Of a DNA stretch of 64,000 nucleotides, positions 23,635 to 32,307 are shown one piece after another (position 1 is the stretch's first letter; each line of letters begins with the position of its first letter). Location of the stretch: the NCBI GenBank assembly GCA_963739995.1, contig CAVUCH010000015.1, positions 1-64,000 of the forward strand, read 5' to 3'. Origin of the DNA: CAVUCH01 sp963739995. Lineage in GTDB: Bacteria; Acidobacteriota; Vicinamibacteria; Vicinamibacterales; JAENWD01. The position numbers and the translations under genes were made by a program. A model generated the notes under the pieces. It had not been told where the DNA came from. It was given only the letters and a program-made list of their open reading frames with translations, and made no database searches.

Positions 23635-25383
23635 ATGCGTCTTCAGTCCCGTCCGGGTGCGCGCATCGTCACGGCGTGCTCGCTGCTGTTGTTGACCTCA
23701 GCGTCCGCCTTCGCGCAACCCGCACAGCCATCTCCGGTCGCACCGCCCGCACAGGTGTCTGTGCAGCCAGCGGCGCCGGCCGCCACCGGACCGGTGCGTC
23801 CGCTGTCGGTGGACGAAGCCGTCACGCTCGCGCTCGAGCAGAACCTCGGGGTGCAGGTGCAGCGGATCAACCCCCAGCTGCAGGACCTCGCCATCGAGCA
23901 GGCCCGTACGGCGTGGAGGCCCGAATTCACGGCCGGCATGACCGCCCAGTCGCAGGACAGCCCGCCCTCAAGCTTCCTGTCGGGTGCGAACGACAAGGTC
24001 TCGTCGACGAGCACCGGGGGGATCTTCGGCGTGAGCCAGCTGCTGCCCTGGGGCACGAGCTACGCGGTTGCCTACGACTCGAACCGGTTCACAACGAACA
24101 ACGTTTTCTCGAGCTTCAACCCGCAGCTGGGGGCGAATCTCGACTTGACGGTCGTCCAGCCGCTGCTGCGCGGCCTCCGGATCGACAATGCGCGCTACCA
24201 GCTGCTCGTCTCGCAGAAGAACCGCGAGATCGCCGACGTGGACCTGCAGCAGACGATTGCACTGACGCAGCGCGACGTGAAGAACGCGTACTGGGACTAC
24301 AAGTACACGCTGGCGTCGCTCGACGTCGCTCGCCAGTCGTTCGACCTCGCAGCCGAATCGCTCCGCAACACGCGCACGCGCGTCGAGATCGGCACGCTCG
24401 CTCCGATCGACGTCATCGAGGCGGAGGCGGAGGTCGCGCAGCGCGAGGAGGCGGTCATTCTCGCCGAGGCGTCCATCGGGCAGACGGAGGATCAGCTTCG
24501 CTCGCTGGTGTTCGATCCCAACACGCCGGAATTCTGGAACATGCGTCTCGAGCTGACCGACCCGGTGCCGTTCCAGGTGCAGGCGGTGGACGTGAACGCC
24601 GCGATCCAGCGGGCCCTCGTCGAACGCACCGACCTGGCCGAATCGAAGAAGTCGATTGAGCGCACCGCGTACGCGGAGCGGTTCTACAAGGACCAGACGT
24701 TGCCGGGCGTGGACGTGCGACTCGACTACAACTCGACGGGCCTTGGCGGCACGCAGCTCGTGCGCGGCGAGGGTGAGTTCCCGCCGCCCGTCATCGGTGA
24801 GGTGCAGCGCCCGTACAGCGACCTGCTCGGCGACATTTTCAGCAGCGCCTTCCCGACGTGGCGCTTCTCCGCGAACGTCACGTACCCGATCGGGCAGAGC
24901 ACGGCCGATGCCTCGCTCGCGCGTACCCGCCTCGAAACGCGGCAGTCCCAGACGAACCTTCGCAATCTCGAGCTGCAGGTCGTCACGCAGGTACGCGATG
25001 CCGGCCGCCAGCTGGTGGCGAACAGCAAGCGCGTGGATTCGACGCGCGCATCACGGGTACTGGCCGAACGCCGCCTCGAGGCCGAGGAGAAGAAGTTCGC
25101 CGCGGGCATGTCTACGAGCTTCCTGGTGTTCCAGGCCCAGCGCGACCTGGCGCAAGCCCGGAACACTGAGCTCAGGGCCATTCTCGACTACACCAAGTCG
25201 CAGGTGGACTACGAGACAGTGCAGGTCGCTCCCGTCACCGGTGCCACAGGGTTCACGTCGTCGGCCGCAGTCGGGACCGCGCTCGGCCAGTCCACGGGCG
25301 TGAGCGCGGCGGGCGCGGCATCCTCGGGTACGACGGGAAACACGGGAAACACGGGAACCGCGGGAACCAACCCGCAGCAGTAG
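23635..25383 (+). CDS. TolC family outer membrane efflux protein
   Basis: Outer-membrane channel, 582 residues. The signal peptide TACSLLLLTSASAFAQ follows ATG 23635, which has GCAGG upstream; earlier in-frame ATGs (23563, 23620) would put 15-24 residues before it. SVDEAVTLALEQNLGVQVQR opens the first OEP repeat; long helical stretches with QTIALTQRDVKNAYWDYKY and RLEAEEKKFAAGMSTSFLV form the periplasmic tunnel. A Ser/Thr/Gly/Asn tail is coded by a 9-bp repeat (25327-25370). No membrane-fusion or RND gene is adjacent. A strong terminator follows. Confidence 0.94.
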   Translation: MRLQSRPGARIVTACSLLLLTSASAFAQPAQPSPVAPPAQVSVQPAAPAATGPVRPLSVDEAVTLALEQNLGVQVQRINPQLQDLAIEQARTAWRPEFTAGMTAQSQDSPPSSFLSGANDKVSSTSTGGIFGVSQLLPWGTSYAVAYDSNRFTTNNVFSSFNPQLGANLDLTVVQPLLRGLRIDNARYQLLVSQKNREIADVDLQQTIALTQRDVKNAYWDYKYTLASLDVARQSFDLAAESLRNTRTRVEIGTLAPIDVIEAEAEVAQREEAVILAEASIGQTEDQLRSLVFDPNTPEFWNMRLELTDPVPFQVQAVDVNAAIQRALVERTDLAESKKSIERTAYAERFYKDQTLPGVDVRLDYNSTGLGGTQLVRGEGEFPPPVIGEVQRPYSDLLGDIFSSAFPTWRFSANVTYPIGQSTADASLARTRLETRQSQTNLRNLELQVVTQVRDAGRQLVANSKRVDSTRASRVLAERRLEAEEKKFAAGMSTSFLVFQAQRDLAQARNTELRAILDYTKSQVDYETVQVAPVTGATGFTSSAAVGTALGQSTGVSAAGAASSGTTGNTGNTGTAGTNPQQ

Positions 25384-25412
25384 TCGGGAGCCCGCGCCGG
25401 GCGGCGGCGCAC

Positions 25413-25446
25413 GGGACGGCAGCGGAGACGCGGCCGTCCCTTTTTT
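25413..25446 (+). terminator. Rho-independent terminator after the TolC gene
   Basis: GGGACGGC (25413-25420) pairs perfectly with GCCGTCCC (25433-25440) and six Ts follow at 25441-25446. This is the clearest intrinsic terminator in the window. Confidence 0.9.
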
Positions 25447-25478
25447 GTTTTCTGCGCCGTTCGCCCTACACTCGCGGC

Positions 25479-26246
25479 GTGCCACCGCTCTCGGTCACCA
25501 TCATCACATTCAACGAGGCCGCCCATCTCGCGGCGGCGATCGGCTCGGTCGCATGGGCCGACGAGATCGTCGTCATCGATTCGGGCAGCACGGACGGCAC
25601 ACAGGAGATTGCACGACGGCTTGCAAGTCGGGTCGAGGTGCGCGAGTGGCCCGGGTATGCGGTTCAGAAGAACTACGCTGCGTCGGTCGCGCGGCACGAC
25701 TGGATTCTTTCGCTCGATGCGGACGAGCGTGTGAGCGGGCCGCTGGCGGAGTCGCTCCAGGCCTGGCGCCGCGGCGAACCGGATGCGCGGGGGTACCGCG
25801 TGGCGCGGACGTCGTGGTACCTCGGTGCGTGGATGCGCACGACCGACTGGTACCCCGACTACCAGCTGCGGCTCTACGACCGGCGTGCGGGGGCGTGGCA
25901 GCCCGCGCGTGTGCACGAGTCGGTGCGGGTGACCGGCGAAGCGGCCCTGCTCGCGGGCGAAATCGAGCACTACCCGTACGCCGACGTGAGCGACCATCTG
26001 GACCGCATCGACCGGTACACGACGCTGGCTGCGCTCGACCTGCGGGAGCGCGCGCGATCGGCGGGTGCCCTCGCCTTGATCCTGCACCCGGCCGCTGCCT
26101 TCCTGCGAAACTACATCCTGCGGCGCGGATTCCGGCAGGGCCGCGCCGGACTGGTCGTGTCGCTCCTGAACTCCTACTACGTGCTGCTCAAGTATGTGAA
26201 ACTGCTGGAGATCGAGCGCCTTTCGCGCGCCGACCGTCCCTCCTGA
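25479..26246 (+). CDS. glycosyltransferase family 2 (WaaE/KdtX-like)
   Basis: GT-A fold transferase, 255 residues, probably acting on LPS core or another surface glycan at the inner membrane. SVTIITFNEAAHLAAAIGSV, IVVIDSGSTDGTQEIA and SLDADERVSGPL (DxD) are nucleotide-sugar motifs, and YPDYQLRLYDRRAGAWQ.. VHESV matches the lipopolysaccharide beta-glucosyltransferase (WaaE) group. A C-terminal hydrophobic stretch ALALILHPAAAFLRNYIL may contact the membrane. Start GTG 25479. Followed five bases later by a GT4 gene, so both likely build the same glycan. Confidence 0.92.
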   Translation: MPPLSVTIITFNEAAHLAAAIGSVAWADEIVVIDSGSTDGTQEIARRLASRVEVREWPGYAVQKNYAASVARHDWILSLDADERVSGPLAESLQAWRRGEPDARGYRVARTSWYLGAWMRTTDWYPDYQLRLYDRRAGAWQPARVHESVRVTGEAALLAGEIEHYPYADVSDHLDRIDRYTTLAALDLRERARSAGALALILHPAAAFLRNYILRRGFRQGRAGLVVSLLNSYYVLLKYVKLLEIERLSRADRPS

Positions 26247-26251
26247 CACGC

Positions 26252-27373
26252 ATGTTCTCGATTCACATCGACACGGCAACGACGTGGCGCGGCGGGCAGA
26301 ACCAGGTGCTGCTCACGGTGATGGGCCTGCGCTCCGCCGGCCACCGCGCCATGCTCATCGCGCACCCCGCCGGCGAACTGCGGCGGCGGGCGGCGGAAGG
26401 GCTCGACTTCGTCCCGCTCGCGCCGAGCCACGAGCTGGATCTGAAGGCAGGCTGGAAGCTCTCGCGGCTGTTCAACCGGCTCCGGCCCGACATCGTCCAC
26501 GCGCACGATCCCCACGCGGTCTCGACGGCCGCCCTGGCCCTGTCGATGTCCACGGCACAACCGGTACCGCCGCTGGTGGCGTCACGACGGGTGGACTACC
26601 ACCTGAAGAAGAACTCGTTTTCGCAGTGGAAGTACCGCCAGGTGCGGATGTTCCTGGCGGCGTCCGGCGCAATCGCGCGCATCCTGCGCGCCGACGGTGT
26701 GCCGGCGGCGCAGATCGTCACAGTGCACGAGGGAATCGATGCGGAGCGCATCGCGCACATCGAACCGGCGAGCGTGCACGCGGCGTTCTGGCTGCCGACC
26801 CACGCCCCCGTGATCGGCAACATCGGTGCGCTCGTCGCGCATAAGGGGCAGCGGCACCTGATAGATGCGGCCGCCATCCTCCTGCGCGACGTTCCCGACG
26901 CGCGCGTGGTGATCCTCGGCGAGGGTGAGCTGCGCAGCTCGCTGGAACATCAGGTCAAAGCGCTGCACCTGGAGAAGCACGTGCTGCTCCCCGGGTTCCG
27001 CGAGGACGTGCTCGCGCTCCTCAAAGGCTTCGATATGTTCGTGATGTGCTCCGAGACCGAAGGGCTCGGCACATCGATTCTCGACGCGATGGCCTGCGGC
27101 AAGCCGGTGGTGGGCACGAACACCGGCGGCATCCCCGAGGTGGTGGAGGACGGCGTGAGCGGGTTCCTGGTCGAACCGCGCGATCCGCAGTCGCTCGCGC
27201 ATGCCATCACGACGCTGCTGCAGGACGAGGCTCTGCGAACGCGACTGGGTGCCGCCGGACTCGCGCGGGTGCGCGAGCACTTCACGGTCGATCGGATGGT
27301 GGCAGACACGCTGGAGGTGTACGAGAGCGTGCTGACCAACGCCGCCGGTTCACCTGCGACGGTCGACCGTTGA
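26252..27373 (+). CDS. glycosyltransferase family 4
   Basis: GT-B fold transferase, 373 residues. FSIHIDTATTWRGGQNQVLLT holds the acceptor-side GGQ motif; the C-terminal Rossmann half has VIGNIGALVAHKGQRHLIDA, RVVILGEGELRSSLE and MCSETEGLGTSILDAMACGK, where the ExxGxxxxE-like EGLGTSILDA binds the sugar nucleotide. The start ATG 26252 is chosen because the upstream open frame is a shadow of the GT2 gene. Likely part of LPS or glycan assembly with the preceding gene; the sugar is unknown. Confidence 0.93.
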   Translation: MFSIHIDTATTWRGGQNQVLLTVMGLRSAGHRAMLIAHPAGELRRRAAEGLDFVPLAPSHELDLKAGWKLSRLFNRLRPDIVHAHDPHAVSTAALALSMSTAQPVPPLVASRRVDYHLKKNSFSQWKYRQVRMFLAASGAIARILRADGVPAAQIVTVHEGIDAERIAHIEPASVHAAFWLPTHAPVIGNIGALVAHKGQRHLIDAAAILLRDVPDARVVILGEGELRSSLEHQVKALHLEKHVLLPGFREDVLALLKGFDMFVMCSETEGLGTSILDAMACGKPVVGTNTGGIPEVVEDGVSGFLVEPRDPQSLAHAITTLLQDEALRTRLGAAGLARVREHFTVDRMVADTLEVYESVLTNAAGSPATVDR

Positions 27374-27389
27374 CCGGCTGACGGTCACG

Positions 27390-27407
27390 CCGGGACTGAA
27401 GTCCCGG
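27390..27407. repeat. perfect hairpin CCGGGACT-GA-AGTCCCGG
   Basis: An 8-bp perfect inverted repeat with a two-base spacer in the gap after the GT4 gene. It belongs to a set of short GC-rich hairpins also seen at 44589-44609, 58436-58455, 58540-58560 and 59597-59616. It could serve as a terminator but has no T tract. Confidence 0.6.
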
Positions 27408-27483
27408 TCCACATTCTGGTCGGTCTCCACATCCGCACAGCCGTCCGCGTGCTCCAGTGCCCGCCGCCCGTCGCGCGCCCCTT

Positions 27484-27531
27484 GTGCATCATGCTCGTGC
27501 ATCGTGCATCGTGCATGGTGCATGGTGCGTC
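27484..27531. repeat. heptanucleotide array (GTGCATC/GTGCATG)
   Basis: Six or seven units of GTGCATS, one broken by a shorter ATGCTC, lie between the GT4 gene and the converging TIGR02757 gene, whose stop codon is inside the last unit. Same 7-bp period as the GGCGGTR arrays but a different sequence. Confidence 0.8.
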
Positions 27532-28417
27532 ACCGCCTCTTCGCCCGGCAGAAGCCCCGAAGCGGGCACTCGGTGTCGCCCTGCTTCGTCCTGAAGCCGC
27601 AGCTTCCCATCATCCCGACGTGGCAGATGGAGAAGTCGAACCGGACCGGATCGACGGGATCGATGGCCCGCAGCGAGGCCGTGATGTCGGCGGCCATGCG
27701 CCACCCCGCGGAGCGGTAGCGCGTCAAACGCAGACACTGCCCCAGCCGAATCACGTGCGTGTCGAGAGGCACGACGAGGCGCGCCGGCGCGATGCGTGTC
27801 CAGACGCCGAGGTCGACCGCATCCCGCCGCACCATCCACCGCAGGAAGAGATTCAGGCGCTTGCAGGCGCTGCCCGCCGCAGGCCGCGGGAAAAAGTAGC
27901 AGACACCCGGCCGCTGCGGCAATCGTCCGTACGCGCTCCGCAGGTCGAATGCCAGCGCGCGCTCGGAAAACGAGGTCAGCGCCGGCCCTATGTCCGGTGC
28001 AGACAGATCGTCGCCCGCCGCAAAGAACGCCTCAATGGACCCTGCGGACTCGAGCATCTGCCGCAGCACCCAGAGCAGCGCGACGATGTCGGGTCCACGA
28101 ATCCAGCGATGTACGAACGACGAGAACGCCGCGCCCTGAACCCGCGGCTCGAACGTCTTGATGAACGCCGCGGGCGATGGCCCCATCAGTCCGAACACCG
28201 TCGCGATCGACTCATTCACGCTGGCGACCCGTCCGAAGGCGAGCGCCGCGGCGCAGAACCCGGCGACCTCGCGGTCCGGGGGCGACGTGAATCTGCGCAC
28301 CAGGTTCACCGGGTCGGCGATCGCGTCGGCGTGGTTGAAGTCGCGATAGAGCGCGTCGAGCCGTGGCCCGAGCGACCCTGATTCGACAGCCCTCGAGCGG
28401 CGTTGGAACGATGGCAT
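27530..28417 (-). CDS. TIGR02757/DUF2400 family protein
   Basis: A 295-residue protein of the DUF2400 family, whose function is unknown. The sequence DPVNLVRRFTSPPDREVAGF near residue 30 and PLDTHVIRLGQCLRLTRYRS near 225 are family signatures; the latter resembles the helix-hairpin-helix DNA glycosylases. Four C-terminal cysteines (ICHVGMMGSCGF, TECPLRGFC) are arranged like the iron-sulfur cluster of endonuclease III. A DNA- or nucleic-acid-related role is plausible but unproven. ATG 28417 is preferred to an earlier start at 28513, which would overlap the OPRTase-like gene. Confidence 0.85.
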   Translation of the reverse strand: MPSFQRRSRAVESGSLGPRLDALYRDFNHADAIADPVNLVRRFTSPPDREVAGFCAAALAFGRVASVNESIATVFGLMGPSPAAFIKTFEPRVQGAAFSSFVHRWIRGPDIVALLWVLRQMLESAGSIEAFFAAGDDLSAPDIGPALTSFSERALAFDLRSAYGRLPQRPGVCYFFPRPAAGSACKRLNLFLRWMVRRDAVDLGVWTRIAPARLVVPLDTHVIRLGQCLRLTRYRSAGWRMAADITASLRAIDPVDPVRFDFSICHVGMMGSCGFRTKQGDTECPLRGFCRAKRR

Positions 28418-28470
28418 GCGGTCAGCCCGGGGATGTCGCGTGATGCTGCGAGCGACGCACGTGGCTCGCC

Positions 28471-29142
28471 TCAGAACGCCGTTACCGGTGTGCCAGCCTG
28501 ACACAGCGGGCAATCGGCGGCCGGGTAGTTCTCCCGCATGGCATATTCCGTCAAGGCGATTACGGGGGCGCCGATGTCGACAATAGAGGCCAGTCGATCG
28601 CAGATGACGACGGCGGCCAGCACCGTTCCCCCTGCGGCGCGCACCACCTCCGCACAGCGCTGCAGCGTCTGCCCCGTGTTCAGCACGTCATCCGCGAGCA
28701 GCACCCGCCGGCCGTCCACGAGCTGCCGGTAGAAGCTCCGAAGCCGCGGACGGTCCTCCGCGTCCATCCCGAACGGCGCGAACGAACTGGGCGGGTGCGT
28801 CAGGCTGCGACGGCTGTCGAGCAGCCCTGCTAGCGTGTGCGCCAGCAGCGCGCCGCCTGTGACCGGGCCGGCGACCACCTCGGTGGCCGTTGTCACCTGT
28901 GTCGGGACGATATCGAGGAGGTCCTGCGCCAGCCGCCAGATCGTCGATGGATAGCGGAACAACTGGTGCGGGTTCAGATATGTGCGACCGTGGTAGCCGT
29001 TGCCGTAATCGAAGTGGCCCTCGAGCATCAGCACGCCGAAGCGGCCGAGCTCCTCAAGGGCGCGAGCGCGGATGTCGTCGGGGCGGTTCACGACAGCTCC
29101 AGTCGAGGGACGAATCAGACGCGGGTCTGGCGGGCACGGCAT
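28471..29142 (-). CDS. orotate phosphoribosyltransferase-like protein
   Basis: A second OPRTase-type enzyme, 223 residues, coupled to pyrC by an ATGA overlap. LMLEGHFDYGNGYHGRTYLN near residue 37 aligns with the substrate region of PyrE, VVAGPVTGGALLAHTLAGLL with the GG loop, and VLLADDVLNTGQTL is the PRPP-binding motif. The tail YPAADCPLCQAGTPV has the same CPLC element as the PyrE at 22844-23434. Because it sits in the pyrR-pyrB-pyrC operon, it might be the working OPRTase, with the other one divergent in role, or vice versa; the sequence alone does not say. Confidence 0.85.
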   Translation of the reverse strand: MPCPPDPRLIRPSTGAVVNRPDDIRARALEELGRFGVLMLEGHFDYGNGYHGRTYLNPHQLFRYPSTIWRLAQDLLDIVPTQVTTATEVVAGPVTGGALLAHTLAGLLDSRRSLTHPPSSFAPFGMDAEDRPRLRSFYRQLVDGRRVLLADDVLNTGQTLQRCAEVVRAAGGTVLAAVVICDRLASIVDIGAPVIALTEYAMRENYPAADCPLCQAGTPVTAF

Positions 29143-30464
29143 CAGGCGAAGACATCCGCACCGTTGACCGAGTCGTTCACGAAGACCGTGCGTCCGCTGA
29201 TGATGGTGGCCGCGGTGGCTCCTCGCAGTTCCCAGCCGTCGAACGGCGTGTTCTTCGATTTGGATCGCAAAGAGGCCGCCCTGATCGTGACGCGCGCGTC
29301 CGGTGCGAGCACGGTGATGTCCGCGGCGGCGCCGGGGTCGAGCGTTCCGCCCTCGCGGCGCAGGATGCGGGCCGGATTCAGCGACAGCAGCTCCACCAAG
29401 CGCGGCATGGTGATGATCCCGCGGTGCACCAGCCGGTCGAACACCAGCGGCACACACGTTTCGAGCCCCACGATGCCGAATGGGGCGCGATCGAATTCGA
29501 CATGCTTTTCATCGGCGTGGTGCGGGGCATGGTCGGTGGCGATGACGTCGACGGTGCCGTCGCGGATCCCGCCGATCATCGCCTCGAGGTCAGCCGCCTC
29601 CCTGAGCGGCGGGTTCATCTTGCAGTTCGTGTCGTACTTGATCGGACGCTCCAGGGATTCATCCGTGAGCGTGAAGTGGTGCGGCGCCACCTCGCAGGTC
29701 ACGCGGGCGGCGCGATCCTTCCCTACCCGCACGGCATCGAGAGAGCCCCGGGCGCTCACGTGCGCGATGTGGACGTGGCCGCCCGTCATGCCCGCGAGCG
29801 TCACGTCGCGCGCGACCATGATCTCCTCGGCCGCACCCGGAATACCGCGCAGACCCAGCGCGGCGGCCTGGAAGCCCTCGTGCGCCACGCCATCACCCTT
29901 GAGCGACGGATCCTCGCAGTGATCGATGACCGGCAGGTCGAACATGCGGGTGTACTCGAGGGCGCGCCGCATGATCAGCGATGTCGCGACCGGGTGGCCA
30001 TCGTCGCTGATGGCGACACACCCGGCGGCATGGAGCTCCGCGATGTCCGCCAGCTGCTCGCCCGCTGAGCCGCGCGTGACGGCGCCAATCGGGTAGACGC
30101 GGGCCAGTCCGGCCTCGCGCGCCTTTTCGAGGATGAAAGCGGTGACGCCGGCGGTGTCATTGATCGGTGAGGTGTTCGGCATGCAGGCGACAGCGGTGAA
30201 TCCACCGGCCACCGCGGACGCGACGCCCGTCGCAATGGTCTCCTTGTGTTCCTGGCCCGGCTCGCGGAGGTGCACGTGCATGTCGATCAGCCCGGGCACG
30301 ATGATGAAGCTGCGGGGCACGTGGATCACCTGCACGCCGTCGGTCACCGCCAGGTCGCGTCCCACGGTGACGATGTGGTCGTGCTCGATGAGCACGTCGA
30401 GGTCGCCATCGTGACCCGCAGCCGGGTCCACGACCCGCCCGCCCTTAAGCAGCCGCTTCGCCAT
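29142..30464 (-). CDS. pyrC: dihydroorotase
   Basis: Closes carbamoyl-aspartate to dihydroorotate. 440 residues, type I. LIDMHVHLREPGQEHKETI (metal His pair), CMPNTSPIND, ISDDGHPVA, VIDHCEDPSLK and VIATDHAPHHADEK carry the metal and catalytic residues, all intact, so it should be an active enzyme rather than a PyrX-type relic. Overlaps pyrB by 20 bp upstream and the OPRTase-like gene by one codon downstream. Confidence 0.97.
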   Translation of the reverse strand: MAKRLLKGGRVVDPAAGHDGDLDVLIEHDHIVTVGRDLAVTDGVQVIHVPRSFIIVPGLIDMHVHLREPGQEHKETIATGVASAVAGGFTAVACMPNTSPINDTAGVTAFILEKAREAGLARVYPIGAVTRGSAGEQLADIAELHAAGCVAISDDGHPVATSLIMRRALEYTRMFDLPVIDHCEDPSLKGDGVAHEGFQAAALGLRGIPGAAEEIMVARDVTLAGMTGGHVHIAHVSARGSLDAVRVGKDRAARVTCEVAPHHFTLTDESLERPIKYDTNCKMNPPLREAADLEAMIGGIRDGTVDVIATDHAPHHADEKHVEFDRAPFGIVGLETCVPLVFDRLVHRGIITMPRLVELLSLNPARILRREGGTLDPGAAADITVLAPDARVTIRAASLRSKSKNTPFDGWELRGATAATIISGRTVFVNDSVNGADVFA

Positions 30465-31458
30465 CCACGCCTCCCGCCAGCAGGTAGAGCACCGCCATCC
30501 GCACCGCCACCCCGTTTGCCACCTGCTCGAGGATCACGGAGTACCGGCCGTCGGCGACTTCCGACGCGATCTCGACCCCGCGGTTCATCGGCCCGGGGTG
30601 CATGACGATCACATCCGGCTTTGCGCGGCGCACGCGGGCCTCGGTCATCCCGAACACGGAGAAATACTCCCGGACGGACGGGAAGAACCCGCCCTGCATG
30701 CGTTCGAGCTGGATGCGCAGCAGCATGATGACGTCGGCACCCTCCACGGCTTCGTCGACCGAGGTGGTGACGCGCGCACCGAGCCGGTCGATGCCGGGGG
30801 GCACGAGCGTCGGCGGGCCGCACACCCAGACCTCCGCGCCCATTTTCGACAGGAGCAGGAGGTTCGAGCGCAGCACTCGGCTGTGCAGCAGGTCCCCGAT
30901 GATCGAGACCTTCAGGCCCCGGATCCGTCCCTTGTGCTGGCGCATGGTGAACGCGTCGAGCAGCGCCTGGGTGGGGTGCTCGTGCATGCCGTCACCGGCG
31001 TTGATGATGCGCGAGCGGCAGATGCGGGCGAGCAGGTCGCACGCGCCCGACGCGCCGTGGCGCATGACGATCATGTCGGGCGACATCGCCTCGATGTTGA
31101 GGGCGGTGTCCGCCAGTGTCTCGCCCTTCACCACGCTGGAGGTGGCCACGGCGATGCTGAGGGTGTCCGCGCTCAACCGTTTCTCGGCAACCTCGAACGA
31201 CGTGCGGGTTCGCGTGCTCGGCTCGAAGAACAGGTTCACGATCGTGCGGCCGCGCAGGGTCGGCACCTTCTTGATCGGCCGCAGCGCGATCTCCTTCATC
31301 GCCTCGGCCGTGTCGAGGACGAGCACGATCTCTTCGGGCGTCATGTCCGCGATGCCGAGCAGGTGCTTGTGACGCAGCCGCGTCGCGGCCCTGGGCTCAC
31401 CGGCACGGAGCTCCGCCGCGGCCTCAGGGCTCTTCGCCGTTGATGACGACTCCGTCAT
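30445..31458 (-). CDS. pyrB: aspartate carbamoyltransferase catalytic subunit
   Basis: First committed step of pyrimidine synthesis. 337 residues, a little long because of an Ala/Glu-rich N-terminal extension. FFEPSTRTRTSFEVA is the carbamoyl-phosphate signature, SSVVKGETLADT and RHGASGACDLL follow, HEHPTQALLD and MHPGPMNRGVEI are conserved. No regulatory pyrI is seen. It overlaps pyrR by 35 bp and pyrC by 20 bp, so the operon is very compact; upstream control is likely through PyrR. Confidence 0.97.
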   Translation of the reverse strand: MTESSSTAKSPEAAAELRAGEPRAATRLRHKHLLGIADMTPEEIVLVLDTAEAMKEIALRPIKKVPTLRGRTIVNLFFEPSTRTRTSFEVAEKRLSADTLSIAVATSSVVKGETLADTALNIEAMSPDMIVMRHGASGACDLLARICRSRIINAGDGMHEHPTQALLDAFTMRQHKGRIRGLKVSIIGDLLHSRVLRSNLLLLSKMGAEVWVCGPPTLVPPGIDRLGARVTTSVDEAVEGADVIMLLRIQLERMQGGFFPSVREYFSVFGMTEARVRRAKPDVIVMHPGPMNRGVEIASEVADGRYSVILEQVANGVAVRMAVLYLLAGGVDGEAAA

Positions 31459-31963
31459 CGCCGTCCACCTCCTCCAGCCTCACCTGCACGCTCTCCCGGC
31501 GCGAGGTCGGCAGGTTCTTGCCCACGTAATCCGCCTTGATCGGAAGCTCCCGGTGCCCGCGATCGACCAGCACCACCAGCTGGATGGCCTGTGGCCGGCC
31601 GAAGTCGATGAGGGCGTCGAGCGCAGCTCTCACCGTGCGGCCGGTGTAGAGCACATCGTCTACGAGCAGGATGATCCGGTCGTCGATCGAGAACGGAATC
31701 TCCGTGCTCCGCACGAGCGGCTGCGGCCCGACGGCGTGGCGCATCAGGTCGTCGCGATACAGCGTGATGTCGAGCGCCCCGGTCGGCACGGCGCGCCCGG
31801 CGATCTGCTGCAATTGCTCGGCGAGGCGCCGCGCGAGATGCTCCCCCCGCGAGCGGATACCGACGAGCGCCAGGTCGTTCAGCGTGCGGTTGCGCTCCAC
31901 GATCTCGTGCGCGATGCGCGTCAGCGTGCGGCCCACCCGGTCCGCGTCCATCACCACCGGCAT
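31424..31963 (-). CDS. pyrR: PyrR: pyrimidine operon regulator/uracil phosphoribosyltransferase
   Basis: RNA-binding attenuator of pyr operons with uracil phosphoribosyltransferase activity. 179 residues from ATG 31963, which has GGAGG nine bases upstream. LALVGIRSRGEHLARRLAEQ, DITLYRDDL and the PRPP loop ILLVDDVLYTGRTVRAALDAL are the PyrR signatures; LVDRGHRELPIKADYVGKNL is also typical. First gene of the operon pyrR-pyrB-pyrC-OPRTase-like. The 200-nt leader between the promoter (32172) and the ATG is where a PyrR-dependent terminator could lie, but I could not identify one with confidence. Confidence 0.96.
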   Translation of the reverse strand: MPVVMDADRVGRTLTRIAHEIVERNRTLNDLALVGIRSRGEHLARRLAEQLQQIAGRAVPTGALDITLYRDDLMRHAVGPQPLVRSTEIPFSIDDRIILLVDDVLYTGRTVRAALDALIDFGRPQAIQLVVLVDRGHRELPIKADYVGKNLPTSRRESVQVRLEEVDGDDGVVINGEEP

Positions 31964-32171
31964 GGCGGGTCCTCCACGCGGGTGAGCGGATTTTGCGCAG
32001 GTGCGCGAAGGATCGCGGGAAATCGGGGCACACCGCCGCCGGCGCACGGTGCCGTTCGATCCGGAATCTGAATGCAGTACGCGCGGGCGCGTTGAGCGAT
32101 TGCGAGTGGAGTCAGGACAGGCACGATTCACCTCTTCGCGGCCTCGCCGGGCCACGTTAAAGAGTCGCAGG

Positions 32172-32177
32172 ATTATA
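32172..32177 (-). promoter_or_regulatory. -10 box of the pyrR operon
   Basis: Minus-strand TATAAT about 210 bp upstream of pyrR. A weak -35 (CCGACC, 16 bp away) overlaps the start of the repeat cluster at 32196. The long leader fits regulation by attenuation. Confidence 0.45.
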
Positions 32178-32195
32178 CATGAATGACATGAATGG

Positions 32196-32307
32196 TCGGG
32201 AGGTGTTTCTCACGAGAGTGCGAATGAGATCGGGAGGTGTTTCCTCATATGAGAAAACACCTCCCGATCTCGATTCGCAATATGAGAAACACCTCCCGAT
32301 CTCGATT
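32196..32307. repeat. four-copy inverted/direct repeat (TCGGGAGGTGTTT)
   Basis: The core TCGGGAGGTGTTT occurs twice forward (from 32196 and 32229) and twice inverted (ends near 32267 and 32300). Copies 2 and 3 make a long hairpin: GATCGGGAGGTGTTT pairs with AAAACACCTCCCGATC around CTCATATGAG, itself a palindrome. Copies 3 and 4 are tandem with a period of about 32 bp. It lies between the pyrR promoter and the 3' end of the phosphodiesterase gene. Confidence 0.9.

Noticed and set aside
31964..32171. A PyrR-binding loop or attenuator in the pyrR leader
   Set aside because: The leader is GC-rich with several weak hairpins, but I found neither a clear PyrR-loop consensus nor a terminator with a T tract.
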